This document shows, piece by piece, positions 6,043-12,290 of a DNA stretch of 13,092 nucleotides (its first letter is position 1; the number at the start of each line of letters is the position of its first letter). The stretch spans positions 1 to 13,092 of the forward strand of contig SOKM01000176.1 of NCBI GenBank assembly GCA_004375785.1. Direction: 5' to 3'. This DNA comes from Candidatus Cloacimonadota bacterium (GTDB taxonomy: Bacteria > Hydrothermota > E44-bin80). Position numbers and translations under genes: made by a program. The notes under the pieces are model-generated. The model was not told the origin of the DNA, ran no database searches, and worked only from the letters and a program-made list of their open reading frames with translations.

Positions 6043-8442
6043 TTACACCTTTTCAATCTTCCAGTTTCCATCTATAAAATCAACGACCACTTTTTCATTT
6101 TCTTTTATTTCACCTCTGATAATCTTGGATGAAAGGACATTCTCTATCCTTTTCTGTATAACCCTCTTGAGTGGTCTTGCACCAAAATTTCTGTCGAATC
6201 CCTCCCTTGCAAGCTCATTCTTTGCAGCTCCTTTTAACTCTATCTCTATATTCTTTTCCTTTAATCTCTTTCTCAGGTCGATTAGCTGTATTTCAATTAT
6301 CTTCTTTATATCTTCTTCTGTTAGAGAATGGAAGACTATTATGTCATCAAGCCTGTTGAGGAACTCAGGTTTAAATTTACTTCTTACTTCTTCCATAACC
6401 CCTGTTCTCATCCTTTCGTAATCATCTGCATTTTCCTGTATCCATTGAGAACCGATATTTGATGTCATAATGATAACACAGTTTTTGAAATCAACTGTTC
6501 TTCCCTGACCGTCTGTTAGTCTTCCATCGTCGAATATTTGCAGAAGCACATTAAAAACATCTGGATGAGCCTTTTCTATTTCATCAAGAAGTATTACCCT
6601 GTAGGGTCTTCTTCTCACTGCCTCTGTTAGTTGTCCGCCTTCTTCATATCCGACATATCCCGGGGGTGCACCTATGAGTCTTGAGACGGTATGTTTTTCC
6701 ATATATTCACTCATATCCATTCTAACCATTGCATCTTCTGTGTCAAAAAGAAATAAGGCAAGTGTTTTTGCAACCTCAGTCTTTCCTACACCTGTTGGGC
6801 CAAGAAAGAGAAAGGAACCGATGGGCCTCCTCGGGTCTTTCAGTCCTGCACGTGCCCTTCTAATTGCCTCAGAAATAGATACGATGGCTTCATCTTGTCC
6901 AATCACCCTTTCATGGAGTTTTTTCTCCATTTTTAATAATTTTTCCGATTCTTCTGTAAGCATTCTCTGAACCGGAATGCCTGTCCATTTAGAAATAAGT
7001 TCTGCAATATCCTCTTCTCCAACGACATCATCAATGCCCCGTTCTCCCATCCATTTTTCCCTTTTTTCGTTAAATTCCTTCTGCAATGCATCCACCTCAT
7101 CCCTTAATTGAGCCGCCCTCTCGTATGCTCTTGATTGAACTGCTTCCTTACCCTCCATAGTGAGTTTTTTGATTTTCTTTTCTAATTCTTTAAGTTCTGG
7201 AGGTGCACTGTAGATGTCAATACGCAGTTTTGCGCAGGCTTCATCTATCAGGTCTATTGCCTTATCTGGTAGTTTCCTGTCACTTATGTACCGCTGAGAG
7301 AGTTTTACTGCTGCTTTAATAGCATCATCTGAAATCTTAACACCATGATGCGATTCATATCTATCCCTCAATCCTAAAAGAATCTGTATAGCATCTTCTA
7401 TTGAAGGTTCTGCAATAAAAACAGGTTGAAACCTTCTCTCCAGCGCACTGTCCTTTTCAATATGTTTCCTGTATTCATCGAGTGTGGTCGCTCCAATCGC
7501 TTGCAGTTCACCCCTTGCGAGAGCTGGTTTTAACATATTTGATGCATCGATTGCACCCTCTGCAGCACCAGCTCCAACAATGGTGTGCAGTTCATCCATA
7601 AAAAGGATAATCTCACCTTTTGACCTTTTAATTTCGTCCATTACTGCCTTCAATCGTTCCTCAAACTCACCACGAAACTTACTCCCTGCAAGCAGTGACC
7701 CCATATCGAGTTGTATAACCCTCTTGTTTTTCAAAATCTCAGGAACATCGTCGGATGCTATCTTCTGGGCGAGACCTTCCACAATTGCAGTCTTGCCAAC
7801 GCCAGCCTCACCAATAAGGACAGGGTTATTTTTTGTCCTTCTTGATAGGACCTGTATAATCCTTTTAATCTCATCTTCCCTTCCGATTACAGGGTCAATC
7901 TTTCCTTCACTTGCAAGTTTTGTAAGATTTCTTGAATATTTTTCAAGCACCATATATTTACTTTCAGGGTTTGGGTCAGTCACTCTTTGACCTCCTCTTA
8001 TCTTTTGGAGCGCCTGGTATATCTTCTCTTTTGTTATGGAAAACTCCTTGAAAATTCTTTCGATACCACCATCGTTTATATCAGATAACGCAATTAAAAG
8101 ATGTTCAGTTCCTACAAACTCATCTTTCAGTCTCAGTGCCTCCTCTTTTGCAAGGTCAATCGTCTTTTTTGCTCGCGGCGTTATATATATCTGTTTTTCC
8201 GCAGCCCCATATTCGAAATGAACCTGTGGAGTTTTATTGAGTTCCTCCTCTACTTTATTTAGAACTGCCTCTGCATTTATGTCGAGTTTTTTTATGATAT
8301 CTGGGACCAATCCTCCTTCCTGTTTCAGCAGAGCCCAGAGGATATGTTCTGAATCGAGTTGATTGTGATGGAAGATGTCAAGACCTTCCGAAGCAACCTG
8401 GATAACTTCTTGCGCCTTTTCAGTAAACTTATCAAACCTCAT
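6043..8442 (-). CDS. ClpC/ClpB-type AAA+ unfoldase, two ATPase domains
   Basis: 799-residue Hsp100 ATPase. The N-domain (1-145) holds two Clp-N repeats. NBD1 has Walker A GEAGVGKT (211-218), pore loop KFRG (255-258, Phe in place of the usual Tyr), Walker B ILFMDE (Glu284) and an arginine finger at ALERRF. The middle domain (about 415-490) is short and carries a UVR-like motif (AVQSRAYERAAQLRDEV), as in ClpC rather than the long ClpB coiled coil. NBD2 has GPTGVGKT (548-555), pore loop GYVG (595-598), VILLDE, FLNRLD and sensor-2 GARP. Between TSNIGS and FKPEFLNR the segment is ClpB-length and has no VGF/IGL/LGF tripeptide, the ClpP-docking loop. It may therefore refold or disaggregate proteins without ClpP. 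RBS AGAAGG lies 10 nt before the ATG. The HD protein follows after 4 nt. Confidence 0.95.
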   Translation of the reverse strand: MRFDKFTEKAQEVIQVASEGLDIFHHNQLDSEHILWALLKQEGGLVPDIIKKLDINAEAVLNKVEEELNKTPQVHFEYGAAEKQIYITPRAKKTIDLAKEEALRLKDEFVGTEHLLIALSDINDGGIERIFKEFSITKEKIYQALQKIRGGQRVTDPNPESKYMVLEKYSRNLTKLASEGKIDPVIGREDEIKRIIQVLSRRTKNNPVLIGEAGVGKTAIVEGLAQKIASDDVPEILKNKRVIQLDMGSLLAGSKFRGEFEERLKAVMDEIKRSKGEIILFMDELHTIVGAGAAEGAIDASNMLKPALARGELQAIGATTLDEYRKHIEKDSALERRFQPVFIAEPSIEDAIQILLGLRDRYESHHGVKISDDAIKAAVKLSQRYISDRKLPDKAIDLIDEACAKLRIDIYSAPPELKELEKKIKKLTMEGKEAVQSRAYERAAQLRDEVDALQKEFNEKREKWMGERGIDDVVGEEDIAELISKWTGIPVQRMLTEESEKLLKMEKKLHERVIGQDEAIVSISEAIRRARAGLKDPRRPIGSFLFLGPTGVGKTEVAKTLALFLFDTEDAMVRMDMSEYMEKHTVSRLIGAPPGYVGYEEGGQLTEAVRRRPYRVILLDEIEKAHPDVFNVLLQIFDDGRLTDGQGRTVDFKNCVIIMTSNIGSQWIQENADDYERMRTGVMEEVRSKFKPEFLNRLDDIIVFHSLTEEDIKKIIEIQLIDLRKRLKEKNIEIELKGAAKNELAREGFDRNFGARPLKRVIQKRIENVLSSKIIRGEIKENEKVVVDFIDGNWKIEKV

Positions 8443-8528
8443 TGTTTTTTTACCTTCTTTACGATGTCTCTAAGAAAACACTCAGATACCTTTGATTACA
8501 TAGATTCTTAAAAAAAATTACACAGGTT

Positions 8529-8555
8529 AGAGATTCTGTCTTTTCAGAAATCTCT
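8529..8555 (-). promoter_or_regulatory. Hairpin/inverted repeat in the Clp leader
   Basis: AGAGATTCTG (8529-8538) and CAGAAATCTCT (8545-8555) pair as a stem of about 10 bp with one bulged base and a 6-nt loop. On the minus strand this lies about +11 to +37 from the predicted Clp transcription start and about 90 nt before the ATG. It could be an operator for a stress repressor, an RNA-stabilising stem or a thermosensor element. It does not match the CIRCE or CtsR consensus. Confidence 0.45.
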
Positions 8556-8572
8556 TTTCGATTTAGCAATAC

Positions 8573-8601
8573 ACTATAATACAAAACAACCAATTTTGCA
8601 A
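8573..8601 (-). promoter_or_regulatory. Promoter of the Clp-HD operon
   Basis: The minus strand reads TTGCAA (8601-8596), a 17-bp spacer, then TATAGT (8578-8573), with an AT-rich run (ATATTTTTTTC) just upstream. Transcription would start near 8566, giving a leader of about 124 nt. The transposase unit begins only about 18-20 bp upstream of the -35, so insertion spared the core promoter. Confidence 0.7.
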
Positions 8602-8620
8602 GAAAAAAATATTTGTATTT

Positions 8621-8645
8621 GGGGGCAGGCGTTCAATTGTTCAAT
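8621..8645 (+). repeat. Left inverted repeat of the transposase unit
   Basis: It begins GGGGGCAGGC and continues into two head-to-tail GTTCAATT octamers. It is a perfect reverse complement of 9559-9583. The G-rich outer part and the AT-rich tandem inner part give it two sections, which may be separate recognition sites. Confidence 0.9.
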
Positions 8646-8650
8646 TTTAC

Positions 8651-8679
8651 TTGACTATTTAATCAAAATCTATTATAAA
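8651..8679 (+). promoter_or_regulatory. Promoter of the transposase gene, placing the start at the ATG
   Basis: TTGACT (8651-8656), a 17-bp spacer, TATAAA (8674-8679). Seven bases (TTATATT) then lead to the ATG at 8687, so the predicted first transcribed base is at or beside the start codon. No ribosome-binding site is present, consistent with a leaderless message. Confidence 0.6.
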
Positions 8680-8686
8680 TTATATT

Positions 8687-9547
8687 ATGGCTAAAAGACC
8701 ACGACTAAAAGGAGCTGGGTTATATCATCATATTTATAATAGAGGAAATGATAGGCATCCAATATTTAAGGAATACTCGGATTACGAAAGGTATCTTAAA
8801 TATCTTTTTAATTATGGGAGAAAATACAAAATTGACATAATTGCTTACGCCTTAATGCAATGGCACCTGCATCTTTTTATCTTCGATCATTTAGGAAAAG
8901 TATCAAAATTTATAAATGTTCTCCATGATCAGTATGCGCAAATTTTTAACAAAGTTTATGGGCGAGTCGGGCATGTTTTTGAGGGTCGATTTAAGAATAA
9001 GGTAGTTGATGCTAACAATTACGGTATTTGGCTTTCTCGGTATATTCATCGTCAACCTGTAGAAGCAAACTTGGTAAGTAGTCCTGAGGATTATGAGTGG
9101 ACGAGTTATCTGGTATACATTGGGAAGAAAAGAAACATTTTATTAAAACCCGATGTAATTTTAGATCAATTTGGAAATAATAGAGCCAGTTCATATAATA
9201 AGTATAAGAAATTCGTTGAAGGTGATAATGTTGGACCGATTGATTGGAGAGAGGTTGAGTTGAGTTCTCAACCAATTATTGGTGATGAAAAGTTTGTGGA
9301 AGAAGTACATTTGAAATTTGGGAAAGAAAGTTTTGAAGAAATTATTATTAAAGATCCCCTGGGGCTGGTTAGTTCTCGTTTAAATGTTTCGGTTGATGTA
9401 CTAAAACATCCTAATGGCAATGTGCTGAGGGGGGTACGTCGTCATGCAATTGTTATTTTAGGGAAAGAGTTTGATTTCGGGGTAAGGAAGATAGCTCGAA
9501 TTTTTAACGTCTCGCCTTCTTTAGTTACTTATATTTTAAAAAAATGA
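8687..9547 (+). CDS. REP-associated-type Y1 (HUH) transposase
   Basis: 286-residue single-strand DNA transposase of the TnpA_REP/IS200-like group, which cuts and joins DNA through a phosphotyrosine link. Residues 1-130 form the Y1_Tnp domain: GLYHHIYNRGNDRHPIF, the HUH metal-binding motif WHLHLFI (His60, His62; most relatives read NHVHLL), RVGHVFEGRFK, and the nucleophile helix LSRYIHRQPVEANLV with Tyr119 the likely catalytic residue, followed by PEDYEWTSY. The C-terminal part (about 195-286) includes GDEKFVEEV and a DnaA-domain-IV-like helix-turn-helix (RRHAIVILGKEF ... VRKIARIFNVSPSLVTYILKK) that probably reads the flanking repeats. It is full length with no frameshift. It has its own promoter and no Shine-Dalgarno. 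Confidence 0.92.
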   Translation: MAKRPRLKGAGLYHHIYNRGNDRHPIFKEYSDYERYLKYLFNYGRKYKIDIIAYALMQWHLHLFIFDHLGKVSKFINVLHDQYAQIFNKVYGRVGHVFEGRFKNKVVDANNYGIWLSRYIHRQPVEANLVSSPEDYEWTSYLVYIGKKRNILLKPDVILDQFGNNRASSYNKYKKFVEGDNVGPIDWREVELSSQPIIGDEKFVEEVHLKFGKESFEEIIIKDPLGLVSSRLNVSVDVLKHPNGNVLRGVRRHAIVILGKEFDFGVRKIARIFNVSPSLVTYILKK

Positions 9548-9558
9548 GCTTTCTTAAG

Positions 9559-9583
9559 ATTGAACAATTGAACGCCTGCCCCC
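9559..9583 (-). repeat. Right inverted repeat of the transposase unit
   Basis: It starts ATTGAACAATTGAACGCC and ends in CCCCC, the exact reverse complement of 8621-8645. It begins 11 bp after the transposase stop and ends 2 bp before the preferred DUF362 ATG. Confidence 0.9.
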
Positions 9584-9585
9584 CA

Positions 9586-10713
9586 ATGGTTACACCTGTA
9601 ACGATTTCTTTTAAGAAGTGTGGGAGCTATGAAATAATTGAACTGCGAAAGCAGGTTGATGCACTTCTTGAGCCATTTGAAAAATTATTAAAAAAGATAA
9701 AAAGATGTGACAGAGTTCTATTGAAACCCAACTTACTGTCTGGTCATCCGTCTGAGCATGCAGTAACGACCCATCCTAAATTTTTAGAAGCTGTTCTGCA
9801 ATTTTTTATTGATTTAGGTACCAAACCTCTGATTGGAGACAGCCCCTCGCCTGTTTTCAAAAATATGGGGAGATTATTTGAAGTTACAGGCTTGTCGGAT
9901 TTAGAAAGACGATATAATGTTCCGCTGATTTTTTTTGATAAAACAGGATGGGAAAAGAAATCCATTAATGGAAAGGATTATCCTATTGCAAGAATAATAG
10001 AGGAAGTGGATTACATTATTAATCTCCCAAAGGTAAAAACACATATTCTCACCCTTCTTACGTTAGGTGTTAAAAATATGTATGGAGTTATTCCAGGGTT
10101 CAAAAAAACTTTGTTACACAAGGAGTTGCCGAACTCGGTAGCCTTCAGCGAAATGAATCTTGATGTCTATCTTCTCTCGAAACCGCTGCTTACCATTTAT
10201 GATGGAATAGTAGGTATGGACGGCGAGGGACCTGCAGCTGGAAATCCTGTAGCACTCAATTTTATGCTTGCAACCGATTGTGCAATTACTGGTGATATGT
10301 TCATTACTGAACTTTTGGGAATAGAGAAAAGAAGATTTCCATTATATCTCGCTGTAGAAAAAAGTGGAATTGAGGTGGATATGAAATATAAATTTTTTGG
10401 TGACCCTCTTGAGACCTACGAAAGAAAAATCATTAGACTTCCCGGAACAAATCGACTCAATTTTCTGCCGTCTATCCTGACAAAAACAGTCGGGACTCAG
10501 ATTTGGGCGAGACCGAGAATTATCACAAAGAAATGCGCAAATTGTGGAAAGTGTATGGAAGCCTGTCCTGCTGCTGCAATAAAAAAAGGTGTGGTAAGAC
10601 CCTATTTTAATTACAGGAGATGTATTAATTGCTTTTGCTGTGTTGAAGTCTGCCCTTACCGGGCAGTTGAAATAAAAGTATCACCTTTGGTAAAGTTGGG
10701 AATGATACTATAA
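9586..10713 (+). CDS. DUF362 protein with C-terminal 2x[4Fe-4S] ferredoxin domain
   Basis: 375 residues from the ATG at 9586. Residues 1-300 are a DUF362 domain, with family-typical DRVLLKPNLLSG ... AVTTHPKFLEAV, GDSPSP, INLPKVKTH, LGVKNMYGVIPG and YDGIVGMDGEGPAAGNP. Residues about 315-360 are a bacterial ferredoxin module, CxxCxxCxxxCP twice (Cys317, 320, 323, 327 and 346, 349, 352, 356). The precise reaction of this family is not established; an electron-transfer or Fe-S role is implied. The frame stays open to an upstream ATG at 9544, but that would translate the transposon end (MSFLKIEQLNACPP), while the family's first strand begins right after Met15, so 9586 is preferred. No ribosome-binding site precedes it because the transposon end is there. 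Confidence 0.88.
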   Translation: MVTPVTISFKKCGSYEIIELRKQVDALLEPFEKLLKKIKRCDRVLLKPNLLSGHPSEHAVTTHPKFLEAVLQFFIDLGTKPLIGDSPSPVFKNMGRLFEVTGLSDLERRYNVPLIFFDKTGWEKKSINGKDYPIARIIEEVDYIINLPKVKTHILTLLTLGVKNMYGVIPGFKKTLLHKELPNSVAFSEMNLDVYLLSKPLLTIYDGIVGMDGEGPAAGNPVALNFMLATDCAITGDMFITELLGIEKRRFPLYLAVEKSGIEVDMKYKFFGDPLETYERKIIRLPGTNRLNFLPSILTKTVGTQIWARPRIITKKCANCGKCMEACPAAAIKKGVVRPYFNYRRCINCFCCVEVCPYRAVEIKVSPLVKLGMIL

Positions 10714-10862
10714 AAGAGAAAAGGATAAAGGAAAAAGGTTAAAGGATAAAGTGAAGATAGAAAATAGAGAATGACTTAAGTGGGAAGAATAAGGGATATA
10801 GGATCTAAAGAAACCAAACAAAGCAGATAAACTAAATAAACCGTAATACAAAAGGAGGAGAG

Positions 10863-11306
10863 ATGAGAAAATTGCTTATAATTGTAATCGTACTTGTTGT
10901 TTTAATAGGATGCTCGGAGTTTATGAAGAGAATGGTTGTCAAGGAGTTAGAGTTTAGTTTAAAAAGCGTAAGTCTTATTGAGTACGATATCTCAACAATG
11001 ACTGTTAAAGTTGCTCTGAAGGCTTATAATCCGAATGATATTGATGCCGTGATTGATAGGTTGGATTACTCGTTTTATATCAATGAAAAGAATGCTGCAA
11101 ATGGGACTACAGGAAGAAAGGTAACAGTGAAGGCTGGGAAAACAGAGACCATTTCCACTAATCTCAAGATAAATTATTTAAATCTTGGTTCAGCCATTCT
11201 TAAGGCAGTTAAAGAAAAGAAAGCAGATTTCAGAGTGGATGGAACTGTGTTTGTAGAGACACCTGTTGGTGCAATCACGTTCCCGATAGAGTTATTCTAT
11301 CCGTAA
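10863..11306 (+). CDS. LEA14/WHy-type lipoprotein
   Basis: 147 residues. The N-terminus is a lipoprotein signal: MRK, a hydrophobic stretch IIVIVLVVL, then lipobox LIGC with Cys17 as the lipid-attached residue, so it is membrane-anchored outside the cytoplasm. Residues about 30-147 match the LEA type 2 beta-sandwich pattern: LKSVSLIEYDISTMTVKVALKAYNPNDIDAVIDRLDYSFYINEK, then a strand with TVKAGKTETIST, then VDGTVFVETPVGAITFPIEL. Bacterial members are small and of unknown function; plant relatives are stress proteins. RBS AGGAGG sits 4-5 nt before the ATG. It lies 149 bp after the DUF362 gene in the same direction, across a purine-rich gap (repeated GGATAAAG) without a clear promoter or terminator, so cotranscription is possible. 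Confidence 0.82.
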   Translation: MRKLLIIVIVLVVLIGCSEFMKRMVVKELEFSLKSVSLIEYDISTMTVKVALKAYNPNDIDAVIDRLDYSFYINEKNAANGTTGRKVTVKAGKTETISTNLKINYLNLGSAILKAVKEKKADFRVDGTVFVETPVGAITFPIELFYP

Positions 11307-11707
11307 GTACATACAAGTAAAAGTATAAAGCTAAAACTCAGATTAAGGGACTAAGCTTGGTGGAAAATGTTTCTCTTAACGAGACAACCTGAAAGAAAAA
11401 TCAGAATGAGCAAAAAGTGAATGTTCATTTTACTTCTTATCATACTGAACTTTACCATTTTTTATAAAAAATTGCAATTAAAAAATACAACAACGGATAA
11501 GCAAGAACATATACAACATAATTGTTGTAATACAAATCTGTTGTAAAACAAAACTGTCGTAAATAATCAGGGAAGACAAATAAAACTATTAAGGGTATTG
11601 CGCCCTCTTTCTCTACAAACAATGACAAAATTATTTTGCTTGAAATTTTTAATTATAAGTGGTAAAAACATAATATGAGTAATCAAACATAAAAGTTAGG
11701 GGAAGAT
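11307..11707. other. 401-bp non-coding stretch before the zinc-ribbon gene
   Basis: No ORF with a plausible start was found on either strand. The left half (to about 11480) has no clear promoter or terminator; a weak stem AAAAGTGAA/TTCATTTT near 11416-11434 has no convincing U-run. The middle holds the TGTTGTA box cluster described separately. A TTGAAA with AT-rich sequence downstream near 11640-11665 might be a promoter for the zinc-ribbon gene, but the -10 is poor. The very low GC and the repeats set it apart from the flanking genes. Confidence 0.5.
11486..11562. promoter_or_regulatory. Cluster of five TGTTGTA boxes with an 18-bp palindrome
   Basis: Forward boxes TGTTGTAA (11523-11530), TGTTGTAA (11539-11546) and TGTCGTAA (11555-11562) are spaced exactly 16 bp apart. 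Inverted boxes TACAACA lie at 11486-11492 and 11512-11518. The second inverted and first forward boxes form the palindrome TACAACA-TAAT-TGTTGTA (11512-11529). The regular spacing and symmetry suggest a multi-site operator upstream of the zinc-ribbon gene (146 bp before its ATG), or a short degenerate tandem repeat. Confidence 0.5.
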
Positions 11708-12007
11708 ATGAAAATCTGCCATAAATGTAAGAAGGAAATTGAAATTGAGGGGAAGGTTATGAGGGAGGAGCTCTGCCCTTTCTGCAGTTCTAATCTTCAC
11801 TGCTGTCTCAATTGCAGGTTTTATGATGAGTATGCTCATAACAAATGCAGGGAATCGAGAAGTGAATGGGTAAGTGATAGAGAGAGGGGAAATTTCTGCG
11901 GATATTTTAAGTATAAGGACAGCGAAGAATCAGGTGCATCAGAGGAGAGAAAAGAGAAGGCGAAGGAAAAACTCAGAAAGCTCTTCGGGAAAAAGAGTAA
12001 AGAGTAA
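11708..12007 (+). CDS. Small cysteine-rich zinc-ribbon protein, conserved, function unknown
   Basis: 99 residues with nine cysteines: Cys4, Cys7, Cys23 and Cys26 (CHKC ... CPFC) form one four-Cys zinc ribbon; Cys32, Cys33, Cys36, Cys47 and Cys64 (LHCCLNCRFYDEYAHNKCRE ... NFCGYFKY) could form a second metal site with His residues. The pattern CCLNCRFYD...HNxCRE...EWVSDRE..NFC recurs, as I recall, in small uncharacterised proteins of anaerobic Gram-negatives. The last 30 residues are a Lys/Glu-rich helix. RBS AGGGGA lies a few bases before the ATG. It stands alone, converging on the T9SS cargo gene with a shared terminator between them. A role in nucleic-acid or protein binding is only a guess. 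Confidence 0.8.
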   Translation: MKICHKCKKEIEIEGKVMREELCPFCSSNLHCCLNCRFYDEYAHNKCRESRSEWVSDRERGNFCGYFKYKDSEESGASEERKEKAKEKLRKLFGKKSKE

Positions 12008-12051
12008 GCAGTAAGGGATGAAAAATAGAGGCTTAACATATTATTTCATTT

Positions 12052-12087
12052 GTTTGATTGGTTGAATTGGTTTGATTCGTTGATAGA
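12052..12087 (+). repeat. Imperfect 9-bp tandem repeat, about four units
   Basis: GTTTGATTG, GTTGAATTG, GTTTGATTC and GTTGATAGA follow one another without gaps. It is non-coding and lies 45 bp after the zinc-ribbon stop. It is a likely slippage tract with no function visible. Confidence 0.5.
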
Positions 12088-12140
12088 GAAGATGCGCAGG
12101 AAGTGAAACTTCAAAAGAATTAGGAATAACACCATTTACT

Positions 12141-12188
12141 ACTGAAGATTGCTTCAGTCGTCAGTATGAGAGTCAACTCGCAATGACA
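12141..12188. repeat. Degenerate interspersed repeat (AGATTGCTTC ... CTCGCAATGACA)
   Basis: AGATTGCTTCAGTCGTC at 12146-12162 and CTCGCAATGACA at 12177-12188 are the two ends of a palindrome-bearing repeat (GTCATTGCGAG ... GAAGCAATCT on the other strand) that I recall as recurrent in intergenic DNA of many bacteria. The left end also forms a hairpin ACTGAAG-ATTG-CTTCAGT (12141-12158). The centre is diverged, so it is probably an old copy. No coding role is seen. Confidence 0.5.
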
Positions 12189-12243
12189 TCTTTTTTAGTT
12201 CATTATAAAGGTAGAATAAAGAGAAGGCTATCGTGATATACAA

Positions 12244-12283
12244 GAACAAAAAAGAGTCGGTAGAAACCGACTCTTTTTTGTTC
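12244..12283. terminator. Perfect bidirectional intrinsic terminator
   Basis: An 18-bp perfect stem (arms 12244-12261 and 12266-12283; core AGAGTCGGT/ACCGACTCT) has the 4-nt loop AGAA and a run of six T on either strand. It lies between the convergent zinc-ribbon and T9SS cargo genes, 7 bp from the latter's stop, and would end transcription from both sides. Confidence 0.93.
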
Positions 12284-12290
12284 CAAATCC

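Larger units (their letters stand above)
8619..9585 (+). mobile_element. Transposase unit bounded by 25-bp inverted repeats (RAYT type)
   Basis: The single gene at 8687-9547 is enclosed by perfect 25-bp inverted repeats (8621-8645 and 9559-9583). Allowing one extra G on the right, similarity extends outward to TT...AA. The unit holds nothing else: 41 bp from left repeat to ATG, 11 bp from stop to right repeat. No target duplication is obvious (left flank ...TATTT, right flank ATGGTT...), as expected for HUH/Y1 transposition. It sits between the Clp promoter and the DUF362 start codon. The exact outer boundary is uncertain by a few bases. Confidence 0.75.

Noticed and set aside
5379..6071. Longer HD protein starting at 6071
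   Set aside because: The extra 11 codons overlap the Clp end and have no ribosome-binding site; the ATG at 6038 has AAAAGG at 9 nt.
7484..7990. 168-aa plus-strand open frame opposite the Clp gene
   Set aside because: It lies wholly antisense to the conserved NBD1; Ser/Pro/Leu-rich with no ribosome-binding site. Other plus-strand frames over 6043-8442 are the same kind of shadow.
9012..9275. 87-aa minus-strand frame inside the transposase gene
   Set aside because: Antisense to the catalytic region of an intact transposase; no motif or ribosome-binding site.
9544..9585. DUF362 start at 9544 (389 residues) as the native start
   Set aside because: The first 14 residues are encoded by the transposon end, and family similarity begins only after them; kept as a possible fusion in the findings.
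9589..9602. Palindrome GTTACA-CC-TGTAAC just after the DUF362 start
   Set aside because: It lies inside the coding sequence (codons 2-6) and is short; most likely chance, though an operator cannot be excluded.
11486..11562. CRISPR array
   Set aside because: Units are 7-8 bp at 16-bp steps, with inverted copies; no 24-37-bp direct repeats or spacers and no cas genes.
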